A stretch of DNA of 64,000 bases, taken from positions 2,866,032 to 2,930,031 of the forward strand of contig ML679960.1 in assembly GCA_007922225.1 (NCBI GenBank). The letters run 5' to 3'. Position numbers and translations under genes: made by a program. Source of the DNA: Emydura subglobosa. Its lineage: Eukaryota; Chordata; Testudines; Chelidae. This document shows, in pieces, positions 47,725 to 59,640 of this stretch. The stretch's first letter is position 1, and each line of letters opens with the position of its first letter. A model generated the notes under the pieces. The model did not search any database. It had not been told where the DNA came from and was given only the letters and a program-made list of their open reading frames with translations.

Positions 47725-48021
47725 GGTTATGTCTACACTGCAGCAGGCAGTTGTAATTCCAAGCGTGAGCAGACAGATTCATGCCAGCTCTGCATGAGCT
47801 AGTGTGCTGAAGACAGCTGTGGATGTTGTGGCATGGTGGTTCAGGCTAGTCACCTGAACTTGTATCTAGCAGGTCAGGCAGGCTTGCATTCAGGTGGTGC
47901 CTGAGCTGCCACCAATGCCGCAATGTCCTCACTGCTACTTTTAGCAGCTAGCTCAAGCAAAGCACTAGTCTGTCTATCCAGGCTGGGAATCACACCTCCT
48001 AGCTGCAGTGTAGACAATTGC
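47725..48021. mobile_element. Harbinger-type MITE, about 297 bp
   Basis: The left end GGTTATGTCTACACTGCAGC and the reverse-complemented right end TTGTCTACACTGCAGCT are terminal inverted repeats. The interior is partly symmetric (GCTAGTGTGCTGAAGACAGC on the left; CACTGCTACTTTTAGCAGCT on the right). TAA lies directly outside the left end, and AAA follows the right end. Non-coding; the 60-residue frames inside mirror each other on the two strands. Confidence 0.75.
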
Positions 48022-49899
48022 AAACCCCCTAAAGCCACAAAATCCACAGGGAAACCAAAGGACAACTTCGTAGCTCTAGGAACTTTCCAGCTAAAGTATT
48101 CCTGATAGAGCCATTGGCTGTCCCACCCATACTATATTATGTCCCCTTCCCTCTTGCAATATAACTTCCACTCAAGCAGACATCCACATGAATATCCGAG
48201 TGGTCACAATGAGGAGAGCTCCCTGGTTCATCCCCTAGATTTCTGCACAAAGCCAAGCTTGTGAAGTGATCAGGACATGAACTTTTGAGAGGGAAGAGCA
48301 TGCTCTCAAGCCCTTGTTTATCTTCCAGACATCACACTTGAGCTGTGCTTGCTTTTGTTTTCCTGCCCTCCTAGAAAGGGAGGGCGGGAGATCTGAGCCC
48401 ATGGTCAGGTTGCATCTGGAAAATGCAAGTACTGAAGGGCTAGATCTCCTGTTGGTGTAAGACAGACTAGCTCCATTGATTTACAGCAGCTGGGCGCCTC
48501 TGCCAGCTCCTACAGAGGTGATGTAAACTACACACCCATTGCACGTTGGTTGCATAGCTAGGTGCAAGTGGCAAAGTTATGAAACGTCAACAATTTGGCA
48601 TTCAGTAGACATGTGAAATGAATGTAACATATATGCTGATGGGGCAGGACGGAGGGGGGGGGGTTAACATTATGATTGTAACTTTTGCCAGCTGTTGTTG
48701 GTAGCAAAAAAGGCCAGGTTCATTTTTCTAGGGGTTCCTTCTAAAGACTTAACTGTTACAGGTTCAATCCCCTACCCAGAATCCTGGTAAACTATGTACA
48801 CCACCTTTGCAACCTTGATGGGCAATGCTTCTCCATTCACTAGCCCTGAGTCCATGGATTGAAACAAAGAAAACTTTATGAGGGGGTGGGTGTCTGAAGG
48901 GGGAGGTGTGTCAACAGAATACATTTGGGAAAGCCAGCAATTAACCAATTCTATGAGGCAAGATTCTCACCCCCTCTCCAGGGAGCCTTAATGGTAGTCC
49001 CAACTTCAGTCCTCCTCTGGCAGTTGTGAATAGCTGATATGTTCTGGACGCTTCCTTCCTCCCTACTCACAGTTAGCTGTCCTGGGTTGGAGGAGTCTGA
49101 GGATTCCAGCAGGTCAGTGCTGCCTGTGTTGCTTCAAGAACTCTGCTACAGCATTTCAGCTGTAGTTGCTAGGTAAGGTAAGGTAGACCACACCGGAGTC
49201 CCATAAGTAGGCCGCTCTCTCTGTAGCTTCAGCATGAGTCTTCTAGCTCTGTACCATCCATTGCTTTAAAGATGCTGCCACTCTGATCCAGTGCTATGCA
49301 ATAGTCTGAACTCAGTCCTTGGACAGGGATCAGTGGCGTCTATGACCCTTGGCAAAGTCCTCACCACCAGAAAGGCACTCCCAGCAAAAAAGTGGGAGCC
49401 TCTCTTTCCTTCTCCTAGTTCTGGGTAGGCTCCCTTAACCAACTGTGTGAGATAGAAGTCACGATCTGGATGATGCAAGGCACATTCAATGTCTTGTTCT
49501 TGTATTTCCCAGCCAGGACAACAGCATTTTATTGCCCTCAAACTCAAAATGTAATTGTCATTTACCAAAATGCCCCAAATTGTCACAACTAAAAATGCAA
49601 ATGGACCTGGCCCATTCAGTCAATTCCCTTTGCTCTCCAACAGCAGCCAACAGAGAGCTCCCATCTCAAAGGAGCCCTCGCTCATCTGCAATACTTAGGC
49701 TGTTCTGGAATGCTCGTCTCCCATTTCACCAACAAGTAACAACAGAAAGCTCTTTACTGTAAAGTTCAGGCCACAGGGCATAGTACATAATAATAAACAA
49801 CATTTATATTGCAGTAGTGCCTGAAGTTGCAGCTAGGTTGGACGCATTGTGTTAAGTACTAAACACATAGAATACTGCCTGAAAGAGTGTACAGTTTAT
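48022..49899. other. Unique non-coding sequence
   Basis: No gene or repeat recognised. A G run lies at about 48,652. The 106-residue minus frame at 49,266-49,586 has no recognisable motif. Confidence 0.45.
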
Positions 49900-50325
49900 G
49901 GCCATGTCTATACTACACAGTTTTGTCTACAAAAGTCAGCTTTCATCGACAAAACAGTGGAGAGGTACACACCAAAAGGCTCCTTCCACTGATGTAAACT
50001 CCCCTGTTATGCTGACATAATAGAACGACCTCAATGAGCAGCATAGAGCTTTTTGCGATGTAATTAGAGTGACGCAGCATCAGTGTAGACACCTTGCTTG
50101 GTTATGTTGCCATAATTAGCCTCAAGGAGGTGTCCCATAATGCCCATCATGCCCGCTCCGGTCAGCAGTTTGAATTTTGCTGCCCTGAAGGTACACAGGT
50201 ATGCGCCCCTCCCCTGTTTAAAGGCCCATGAGTTTTTTAAATTCCTCTTCCTGTTTGCTCAGCATGCACAGTTCACACAGCATCTTCCCAGCCAACATTG
50301 CCAGCTTTCTGCAGCAGACGCTCTC

Positions 50326-50853
50326 CCATGTGGAGCACGCCAGAGCTGTTGGATCTGCTGAGTCTATGGGAAAGGAGGCTGCGCAGTCACAGATTCGCTC
50401 CAGCCATAGGAATTTCAATGCCAACAGGCTGATTACAAGTGGCATGCACAAGGACTCAGCAGTGTTGTGCTAAAAATCAAGGAGCTGAGGCAAGTGAACC
50501 AGAAGGCAAGGGAGGCCACCTGTCACTCTGGTGTGGCACTAAAGACATGCTACTTCTATAAGAAGCTGCTCGCCATCCTTGGCAGCGACTCCACCTCCAC
50601 CGCCAAGAACCCTGTGGATATTTCAGGTAGACTGGAGGCAGCAGCAGCAGCCAGCAGACTCAACCCAGACAAGGAAGTGGATCTGGAGGACGGTGTGGAG
50701 CACACAGCAGGGTCATCTGGTAGTGTGGCAAGTCAGGACCTCTTTTCCACTCTGGAGGGGTCTAGCCAGTCTTGGCGTTATGGCTCTCGCGTGCAGGATG
50801 CAGGAGCGGGGAGCTCAGGTAAGTGCTCATTTTGCTTTGATGCTGCACAGTGA
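50326..50853 (+). pseudogene. Harbinger Myb/SANT-like DNA-binding protein
   Basis: A trihelix-type Myb/SANT domain encoded in two frames. The first part has EKEAAQSQIRSSHRNFNAN. A break near 50,467 is followed by KIKELRQVNQKAREATCHSG and then TCYFYKKLLAILGSDS, the typical third helix and C-terminal Cys-x-Phe-Tyr-x2-Leu block of this family. In Harbinger elements this second protein assists transposase import and end binding. The tail (about 50,620-50,853) is Ser/Gly/Asp-rich and low in structure. A stop ends the first part, so the gene is broken. Confidence 0.8.
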
Positions 50854-52189
50854 GAGGAGATTGAGCTCTCATGTACTTTGTTATATGGTGCAGGAGGGAT
50901 AAGGGACAGAAATTAAGAATTGAGTCTGTCTATATATACAGTGGGGCCACGGCAGAAAAGTTTGTTAACGTACACTGGGATGTCCCAGGAATCCTCCAAG
51001 GAGATCTCTAGAATACCTACAGGAAAATTTCCTTCAATCCTGTACTAAAGGTTTCTTGGCAGAGCTGCCTTGTTTCTCCCCCATGCTGTAGGAAACTTTG
51101 CCCACCGCCCAGCAATTATTTCTGCAGGGACCAGAGCAGCACACACTGGCAACAGGCATACAGAGCCAGTCTGAAGCCACACGCATGCAGGAGAGGCAGC
51201 CTTGCAACCTGGGTTACCCTTAGGAGTGAGATACCGGCTTAGATTAGGCTAGCCTATGGAAAAGGGTACCAATATTCAGAATAGGCTCCCTAGCAACTTA
51301 TGGTAACCCCCTTTGTAAACCACCCTTTGTCTCTTCTTGCCCATTCCCCTTTGCCTATCCCTCCCTCCCTGCAAACTCATCATATTTGGGACTTGTGCTG
51401 GCCTGTGTGCTAGCCAAGGAACAGTGAGAAATAGGTGGGTGTAACTTGTGATTCACAGCTGTGAGCACACTCACAATACTGTCTCTGTTCATTGTTTTAC
51501 TTTGCCTCCTGCAGATGTGCCCGTGAGGACCACTCCTCCACACTGGTGGAGCGCCTCTGTGAGATAAGGTGCAGACCCAGGAGGAATAAGAAGGATATGT
51601 TTCACAAAATGCTGCGGTCAACAGATGCAGCATACAGTGAAACAAGAACATGGAGTGAGATAATCAATGAGAGACTCAGTCTAGATAGCCAGGAAAGGAC
51701 ACGGGGCAGGAACAAATGATAAAGCTTCTGGAGGGCCAGACAGAGATGCTAAAGTCCCTCATTAACCTTCAATCTGAGCACATCTGTGCCAGACTCTTGC
51801 TCCAGCCACTACGGAATTCTAGTCCATGCCCTCCTCAAACTCCCCCACTGCATTCCTAGTGTTTTACCAGTTCCTCACAGTACCCCATGCACTCCACGCC
51901 TAGGGACTGATTTCACAGTGAAAGCTGGAGTTACACCCAGTTGTGAGCCCTAACCACAAGACTGTTCTTTCTTGTCATGTTTCCTATTTGACCAAAAGTT
52001 TGTGTTTAATCCTGTTATTATACTTGAGTCTTTGAAAGTAAAATGTGTCTTTATTTGTGAAATACATACATACATCACTCAGTGCTAACATTGAAACAGT
52101 GGCTATAGGTAGGAATATTTGCTCTTTGCAATTAACTCTCAGGAAGCAAGCACTACATGGGCAATTCAAGGCAGCAAGTAAACATTGCC

Positions 52190-53308
52190 TGGCCCAATGC
52201 ACCACATAAAGACAACACTGGGAATCATTGTCAAAATGGTCCTTCAAAGTCTCCCTTATTTGAATAGCCTCCTGCTGTGCCCCTCTAATTGCCCTTGTGT
52301 CTGGCTGCTCAAAATCAGCAGCCATTTGATCAGCGTCAGCAGTCCACCTGGGGAAACTTTTCCCCCTTCAATTCGCAAATATTATGAAGAGTGCAGCAGG
52401 CCACTATGACCATGGGAATATTTTCCTTATTGAGGTCTAACTGGCCAAAAAGGTAGCACCAGCAACCTTTTAATCAGACAAAGGCATATTCAACGGTCAT
52501 TTGGCACCTGCTAAACCTGTTGAAGTGCTCCTTGCTGATGTCCAGCTTCCCAGTGTAAGACTTCATAAGCCATCGGAGCAAAGGGATGGCAGGGTAACCA
52601 AGGATCACTATGGGCATTTCACATCCCCCCCATTGGAATTTTCTGGTCTGGAAGAAGTCTCAGCGTGCACCTTTCTATACAGTCCAATGTTCTGAAAGAT
52701 GCGTGCATCGTGCACTTTCGCTGATCACCCCATATTTATGTTATTGAAACAGCTCTGGTGATTCACCAGTGCCTACAAGGCCATGGAGAAGAAGCCCTTT
52801 CGGTTCATGCACTTCATTGCAAGATGGTCGGGGGCCAAAATTGGAATATGGATTCATTCTATTGGCCCACCGCAGTTAGGGAATCCACTGGCTCAAAGCC
52901 ATCAGTTATTTCCTGCACATTACCAAGAGTCCTTTGTAGCAGGAGGTGATTAATGGCCCTGCACATTTGCATCATGGCAAGTCCCATGGTGGACATCCCA
53001 AATCCAAAATTGATTCGCAATTAACAGGTAGCAGTCTGGAGTAGTCAACTTCCACACAGCACTTTTCCACAGTGAGGGCAGCTCTCATTTTGGAGTCCTT
53101 GAGATGAAGTGCAGGGCGAAATTCATACAAGGTTCCAGGAAGGTGGATCTGTGCATCTCAAAATTCTGCAGCCACTGCTTATCATCCCATACATGCATCG
53201 TGATGCAATACAACACTCAGCACTTATTTCCCGAGCCCAGTACTGATGGTCCACCGTAGCAAGCTGTTGCATGAATGCCAGCAGTAATCTTGAGTTATTT
53301 GTTGCCAT
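52190..53308 (-). pseudogene. Harbinger DDE transposase (DDE_4-like)
   Basis: Minus-strand transposase, likely starting at 53,308 (MATNNSRLLLAFMQQLATVD). Recognisable blocks follow in changing frames: WDDKQWLQNFEMHRSTF (about 53,140-53,190), AIPLLRWLMKSYTG (about 52,545-52,590), MTVEYAF (52,480-52,500) and VACCTLHNICE (about 52,371-52,405). The C-terminal piece reads EQPDTRAIRGAQQEAIQIRE. In the family, the Glu of the TVE-AF block is the third catalytic acid and it is kept here. Multiple internal stops mean no full protein. The nuclease would cut at the terminal repeats and make 3-bp duplications. Confidence 0.85.
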
Positions 53309-53758
53309 GGCGGACAACACCAATTCACTCTGTCTCACAGCTCATGGAATACTGAAGGACCATTCCTGTTGTGTTCATAACACTCATCACCATAATGTCA
53401 GCAGCTCAGGATGCATGCTGTCAGATAGAGTTTACTAGGGCTGTTGAAAAATGGTGCAAAATGAATTTGGAAGCCCATGGAATGATGGGATGCAAAGAAC
53501 TGCATCATGGGATGGTGAGTACATCCCCATGAGGCACTGTGATCCATTCCCATAGTTCCCAGTGGCAGAGGGTGACGAGTTGCACAATGGGATAGCTACC
53601 CAGGATTCAGTCCTCTCTGTCAATGCAAGAGCAATGATTGTGGACACACTCCGCTGACAAAAGGAGCAGTGTGTGGACGTGCTCAATCGATGTTATGAAA
53701 GCAACTTATGATCACCGATATAATTTAAGTCAATTTAACTCTGTAGCGTAAACATGCC

Positions 53759-56700
53759 TAAAAAGCAAGGTATAACAAGTGGATGGACAAAAAAAAGATA
53801 GCTGGTCAACATGTAGGCTTATTAGGGTTAAATCATTCACTGAGATCCTGTCCTGTAAGTTTCGAACCCTCATTATTGCGAAGTGGTTGCTAGAACTGTG
53901 ACCAAGCATGAAATTGTGAGGGAGACGTGGGTAAGCTGTCTTGAACCCTACAAATTGCACTCTTTCCGCCCCAAAAAATCCTGGAGACAAAGTAATTCTG
54001 GTGTAAGTAAATGGAACTTCCCCAAGACTTCAATGAGAGCTGAACTGGATCCCCGCAGAACCCAAATCAGTGTAAATTGCACTCATGTTGCATACTCATT
54101 GAATGCCAAATCAGTGCAAGCTGCAGTATTTTGCCATGTATACACATTTTCTGTCCCAAGTGTAACGATCGCTGTTTATTTTGCTCCAAGATATATAAAG
54201 AAAGACATTTTCCCAGTTTCTGTCCCTATAGCAAACTGCTATTGTTGGAACTGTGGGTAAGCTCAGTGGTGCTGATTTGCTTGAAGATTGATGTGAATCT
54301 ACTTTTCATATGGAAAGACTGTTAGAACAGCTCCAAGTCAAAATTCAGTTGGAAGCAAGTGGTTTCATATTGAAAAATACAAGTCTGCAATTTACATGAT
54401 TTCATGAAAACTGAAGACAGCCAAAGTATGCACAAAATAGGTCCAAATCCACTTGGAAGGTTTGCAATTCTTATGGAGAAGTCACATAATACCTTTTAAA
54501 CACAATCTAACTGAATTCTATAGCAGTGATAGAATTTTGTAATAAATTATAGGACAGATTAAACATTCAGTCAAAAGAATGTAGTTCTGTACTAAATTGT
54601 ACAGAGTTCTAGGTTACTTTCTACTGAAACCTATTGGGTTCATCTTGATTAAAGGCTAGAGGATTATACAAAAAAAGAGGAAGCATTCAAACTTATGAAG
54701 TATTCTCAGTTTGTAATGAAACTTGTTATCAGGCAGGTATTGTAATACAAGTTTCACACAGCTCTAACTATTTTGTGCCATTCCATTTGCTCTATTACTG
54801 AAAGCACTGTTAAGATTGAAGAGACTGTGGAGAGCAATATAAATGTTTAGAGCTGTGTGGCTATGAATTACAAAGACAGATTGAAGAGACCCAGTCTAAA
54901 GGCTACAATATATACAGCAGCGTAAGTAAATTGAGGCTAAAAGGGCATCTCATGGTAGGATGAAATAAAGTGAAGGATTCTGTAGATTGATACCTGTGTG
55001 TCTGTGGGTTGAGATGGTAACTGCTTCAAAAACAAGGTCACACCATGAAGTCAAGAAGTGGAATAAGATTAATAGATAACCTATTCAGACAGAGATCCTT
55101 TGTTCAAATATGGTGAGATACAAAACTACATGTCAGTGATAAGCAGAAGTTTCAAGAGGGAATGGATTAAAAAACGAAAAATGAAACTAAATGTAGGGTC
55201 TAAGATTAGGAAAGGGTGAATAGGTTTGGTAAAAATATATTAATTGTCCAAATATAAACTGACCCTTTCTTCAAAGGCGAATATGTTCTATGTTCCTGCC
55301 CCACATGCGACCCAATCTGAGGTCTCACCCCTACTACTCCAGGATGGTCCATGACGGGGTCTTAATCAGTCTCCCAGTTTCTTTAGACCTGGCTGCTGTC
55401 ATCAGATATTAGGGCTTCCTCAGTGTACTGTAGGTGGCTGAGACATGAGGAAGCAAATAAGATTTAGAGACAACATCTGACTTAAACTCAGCAGAATCAT
55501 TCATGTGATACCATGACAGGAACTCCAGAAAATATGAAGAGGGAATTGAATCTTGCAATCAAAGAGAAGAAAGATGGGTTCAAGGAAGAAAAACAACAAT
55601 TGGAAGGTAATGGAGCATGGGAGTCGTGTCCAGGTGAAAGTGCTGATTTAACCTGGTGAATTAGGCCAGGAATTCTCTTGGAGTGAAGAAAAAGGATTTG
55701 GTTGGGTTAGGAGGGAAAGAAAATTATTGGATTTAAGTAAGTGTTTTGGAAGGAGAAAGCTTCAAAAGATTTGGTTAAGAATCCAAACATAGGGGTGCTT
55801 ATCATGCAACAAATTAAATTTTAGAATATTTTGAAGTTTTGGTTAATCTACACAGAATACGGGTGGCCTGTTTATATTTCCGAAGTCTATGAAAGAAGAT
55901 TATACAGTTTTCTGCATTACACATGTAAACAACACATTTGCTTCCATAAGTCTTATTTGGGATTGCAAAAGAATACACCTCATTGTCCATTTGCACACCT
56001 CACTATCCATAAAAAATTGAGCTTGCAATTTAGGTGCTACAAGTTTTGAAAATTTGACTCATACTCAGTCTGACTAAAAGACACAGGAGGGCTGTGTTAG
56101 AGGGCTATGAGTTAGAGGCGGTGGCTATTTCACCCACAGTAGTGATACTTACATAAAGGCACAGAGAGAAGGCCAGTACTGGGTGAACAGAGAAGAATGT
56201 TTACTTTGTAAATGTGATATTTTCTATTGTACATTTTTAATTGTTCCCTTACACAAATGTAATTTGCAAAAGTCAGGTTTCTATAGCTCTGGATGAGTAA
56301 ATGGATGTTATATCCAAAAAATAGAATGACACAGCATCCTGTCCTTCTCTTCCACCTCCCATCTTCTCTCTCTCTCTTTCACAAACACCTGTTCAAAACA
56401 GGAGCTACAGAGGAATTGTTTTACTTAATCTTTCCTAACCTTCTTACTTCATATTTTCTTTATACACTCAATTTCTTATATCACTTACTGTTTATTATAA
56501 CAAAGCAACATTTTTGCTGTGGTTAAGCTTAAGACCAGCTTTCAGTTTAAAGCTTGACTGTTCTAAGTGATCTAAAATCTATTTGGTTAATAAGATTGTT
56601 TTGAAATTTGTTGTGCCTCCTAGGTTCACAGGGGTATAGCCAGTGACCCAAATCTAGGGCCATTTGATCGAGGAGTTCTTGAGATATAGCCCCCACCCCT

Positions 56701-57045
56701 AGGGTGGCAGTTTTTCTTAACATTGACACATTCTGGCAATTTATTTTTGCTCACAGATAGAGATCAAACCAGGGCTCAGATAACAGCACCAGAGTCTCAA
56801 GTGCTCGAAGGTAATCCCAACAGAGTGCATGGCACCCACTAGCCCTATGGGGAAATCAAATCAAAATGTTATTTGAGAAAGTTTGTTTCTCCAGTTAGGC
56901 ATGTTAAGGCTCACACACCTATTTAGGCATCTAATGCACTGAGTATGTGTAAAGAGATGGGCTAATTATCAGGAAAACTCTTATGTTATACCCCCCACTA
57001 TCATGGGGGCTGATCTTTAAATCTGATCTTCACCCCAGACACTAA
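53759..57045. other. Mostly unique non-coding sequence
   Basis: No gene recognised. A GACTTCAATGAGAG motif of the old dispersed family lies near 54,027. The 125-residue plus frame at 53,883-54,260 has several Cys residues, but the overlapping frame at 54,077-54,325 is equally Cys-rich and neither matches a family I know. Confidence 0.45.
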
Positions 57046-57303
57046 GGGTATGTCTATACTGACAGTGGCAAAGTCACCGCCGTCAGATCGATCTTTCTGG
57101 ATTGATTGAGCAGTCAGGGTAGACCCGTTCAATCGATCAGGAAGTTGACACAATAAATACACCCCTTCAAGTGGCACAGCTCATTGAAGATGGAGCGCAG
57201 AAGGGAAGCACAGCAGTCGACAAGAGTTACGCAAGCTACTCTGAGTAGCTTGCGTAACTCCCGTCGACTGCCGCTGAATTTCCAGGTAAGTGTAGACCAG
57301 GGC
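57046..57303 (+). mobile_element. Harbinger-type palindromic MITE (copy 3 of 3)
   Basis: A 258-bp element with ends GGGTATGTCTATACTGACAG and, reverse-complemented, GCCCTGGTCTACACTTACC. A perfect TAA target duplication flanks it (57,043-57,045 and 57,304-57,306), the hallmark of PIF/Harbinger. At 57,214-57,270 lies a 57-bp palindrome with 26 of 28 arm positions pairing, centred on AGCTACTCTGAGTAGCT and bounded by CAGTCGAC/GTCGACTG. Of the three copies this is the cleanest. No coding capacity. Confidence 0.9.
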
Positions 57304-57587
57304 TAAGAATTCCAATCCATTCTAAGGTAGAAGCCTGAAGTTAAAAAAAATAAACTGGGATGTTGCTCCAATCTACTCTATCAAAAAGGTGGATTTTTTT
57401 AATATTTGGAAAACATAATCCAAGTACAGCAGACTATTCAGAAGATGCAGAAACTAATTTTTGAAAAGAAAATAAACTACCCAATCAAATACTCCTAGGG
57501 ATTGAAGGAAGACCAGGTAGGAGTATGGTGAAAGGGGTGGGGAGAAAATCAGGTGATGGGGATGGAATGGCTGGGACACTGGGAAAG

Positions 57588-57678
57588 TGTTATACTTGTA
57601 AAATAAACAGCAGGATCTTATTCAGGAGGACATGGCAATACACCACATTTATTGTGAATACAAATATTTCAAAAAGCA

Positions 57679-57721
<43 letters not shown>

Positions 57722-57958
57722 AAAGTTCTACAAAGATGGAGTATAGTTACCAGCCTCAGTTGCTTGTGTTAGTACACTGGCCAGGTGGCTAAGCCACGAG
57801 GGAGGGAGCAGGGGTCTGTCAATGCGCACCTATACTCCATCTTTGTAGAATTATGTGTGTAGGCAATTGCTTTTTGAAATTTTTGTATTCACAATAAACG
57901 TGCTGTACTGCTTTGTCCTCCTGAATAAGATCCTGCTGTTTATCTTATAAGTATAACA
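57588..57958. mobile_element. 371-bp foldback element with AAAG target duplication
   Basis: Two long inverted arms, 57,588-57,746 and 57,830-57,958, surround an 83-bp loop. The arms read TGTTATACTTGTAAAATAAA inward and end at GATGGAGTATAG; roughly 90% of aligned bases pair, ignoring the CA expansion in the left arm. The ends are TGTTATAC and GTATAACA, and AAAG is present directly outside both (57,584-57,587 and 57,959-57,962). The loop (CCAGCCTCAGTTGC to GTCTGTCAATGCGC) is non-coding. The superfamily is not clear: 4-bp duplications occur in several DNA transposon groups, and TG...CA ends would also suit an inverted LTR pair. Confidence 0.8.
57682..57716 (+). repeat. (AC)n microsatellite
   Basis: About 17 AC units in the left arm of the foldback element. 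The facing right arm has only a short TATGTGTGTAGG, so the expansion came after the arms were formed or copied. Confidence 0.95.
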
Positions 57959-57962
57959 AAAG

Positions 57963-59208
57963 GGGCTATCAGGAAGAATATGGGAAGGTCCTCTCATGGA
58001 TCAGAAACTGGTTAAAAGATAGGAAACAAAGAATAGGATAAAAGGTCAGTCTTCAGAATGGAAAGAGGTAAATAGCGGTGTCCCCCAGGGGTCTGTACTG
58101 GGACCAGTACTGTTCAATGTATTCATAAATGATCTGGCAAAAAGGGTAAACAGTGTGGAGGCAATATGTACAGATACAAAAACTACTCAAGGTAGTTAAG
58201 TCCAAAGCAGATTGCTAAGAGTTACAAAGGGATCTCACAAAAGTGAGTGACCGGGCAACAAAATGGCAGATGAAATTCAATATTGATAAATGCAAAGTAA
58301 TGCACATTAGAAAACATAATCCCAATGTTGATAAGATGGATAAGATGGATGGATAGATAAAAAATGATGGGGTCTAAATTAGCTGTTACCACTCAAAGAG
58401 ACCTTGGATTATTATGAATAATTATCTGAGAACACCCACTCAATGTGCAGCAGCAGTCAAAAAAGCTAACAGAATGTTGGAAATCATTAGGAAAGGGATA
58501 GATAATATGACAGAAAATATATTGTCTTTTTAGAAATCCATGGTACGCCTACATCTTGAAAACTGCTTGCAGATCTAGCTGCCCCATCTCAAAAAAGATA
58601 TATTGGAATTAGAAAAAGTATAGAAAAAGGCAACAAAAAATGACGGCAGGTATGGAACAGCTTCCATATGAGGAAAGATTAATAAAACCAGAAGTTTTCA
58701 GCTTGGAAAAGAAATGACTAAGAGGGATATGATAGAGGTCTATAAAATCATGGCTGGTGTGGAGAAAATAAACAAGGAAGTCTTATTTACTTCTCATAAG
58801 ACAAGAATTAGGCATCACCAAATGAAATTAATAGGCAGCAGGTTTAAAATGAACAAAAGGAAGTATTTCTTCACACAACACATGGTCTACCTATGGAACT
58901 CTTTACCAGATGATGTTGTGAAGGCCAAGCCTATAACAGGGTTCAAATAAGAACTAAATAAGTTCAGAGAGGATAGGTCCCCATCAATGACTATTAGCGA
59001 GGATGGGCAAGGATGTAAAACCATTCTCTGAGGTATCCCTAGCCTCTGTTTACCAGAAGCTGGGAATGGGCGACAGGTGATTGATCACTAGATTATTACC
59101 TATTCTATTCCTTCCCTCTGAAGCATTAGGCATTGGCCACTGTCGGAAGACAGGATACTGGGCTAGATGGACTATTGGTCTGACCCAATATGGCCGATCT
59201 TATGTTAT
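57963..59208 (+). mobile_element. CR1 LINE, 5'-truncated 3' part
   Basis: Begins directly after the foldback element's AAAG. The 5' edge encodes the end of the reverse transcriptase. GTGTCCCCCAGGGGTCTGTA is the nucleotide form of the [11 protein letters not shown] block, followed by TTCATAAATGATCTGGC. The 3' end reads GGGCTAGATGGACTATTGGT and TATGGCCGATCTTATGTTAT, the 3' terminus of a reptile CR1 subfamily different from the one at 38-42.6 kb. A GATGGATAAGATGGATGG duplication lies near 58,335. Confidence 0.9.
58714..58953 (+). pseudogene. CR1 ORF2, C-terminal fragment
   Basis: A 78-residue open frame beginning TKRDMIEVYKIMAGVEKINK and containing RRHHQ-like and KRKYFFTQHMVYLWNSLPDD segments. 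These are the conserved C-terminal part of CR1 ORF2, downstream of the reverse transcriptase. The frame is intact only over this part; upstream pieces are in other frames with stops. Confidence 0.85.
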
Positions 59209-59220
59209 TAATATTTTTCA

Positions 59221-59640
59221 CAAAGTAATCATTCTGTATCTGACCCCTTAGTCCTCATCCTCAAAGGAAACCTGCACTACACTTCCAAAAGATGAGCCTG
59301 GGAGCTTAAATTCATAACTTTGCTAGACACTAAAAATCATGGTCTGAACAAAGACATTGGATTTATGGCTTATTACAACAATCTAACTTACTAACCCTCC
59401 TTTTTGTCCTATGCCTACTAGGGTGTTAACAGACCATTTCATCTTGATGGTCCCTTAGAATATGTACTAACTACTTATGCTAAACTCTCTGCTTGATCTT
59501 ATATTCAGCTGTGACACTCTCAGTACCTTTCCCAGACCTGAAGAAGAGCTCTGTTTAGTTGGAAAGCTTTTCTCTCTCACCAACAGAAGTTGGTCCAATA
59601 AAAGATATTACCTCATCCATGTTGGCTCTCAGGATAGTGT
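59221..59640 (+). mobile_element. Penelope-like element 3' end with hammerhead-like core
   Basis: KFITLLDTKNHGLNKDIGF is encoded at about 59,308-59,365. I read it as the tail of a GIY-YIG-type endonuclease, as in Penelope-like retroelements. The 3' region has CTGAAGA at 59,538-59,544 (matching the hammerhead CTGANGA), a short weak helix (GAGCT with AGTTG), then GAAAG at 59,562. It continues with ACCAACAGAAGTTGGTCCAA and AATAAAAGATATTACCTC, blocks of a very common reptile repeat. Only the 3' end is present. Confidence 0.65.

Larger units (their letters stand above)
49900..53758. mobile_element. PIF/Harbinger DNA transposon with both genes, decayed
   Basis: A 3.86-kb element. The left end GGCCATGTCTATACTACACA and the reverse-complemented right end GGCATGTTTACGCTACAGAG are its terminal inverted repeats. 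It encodes the two convergent genes typical of animal Harbinger elements: a Myb/SANT-like DNA-binding protein on the plus strand and a DDE-type transposase on the minus strand. Both carry stops and shifts. TAA follows the right end at 53,759; the left flank reads TTTAT, so a TAA-type duplication is probable but not exact. Its left end matches the right end of the element at 8.9-9.67 kb. Confidence 0.85.

Noticed and set aside
57525..57746. 73-residue frame ending in a His/Thr repeat
   Set aside because: It is produced by translation through the (AC)n microsatellite in the foldback element.
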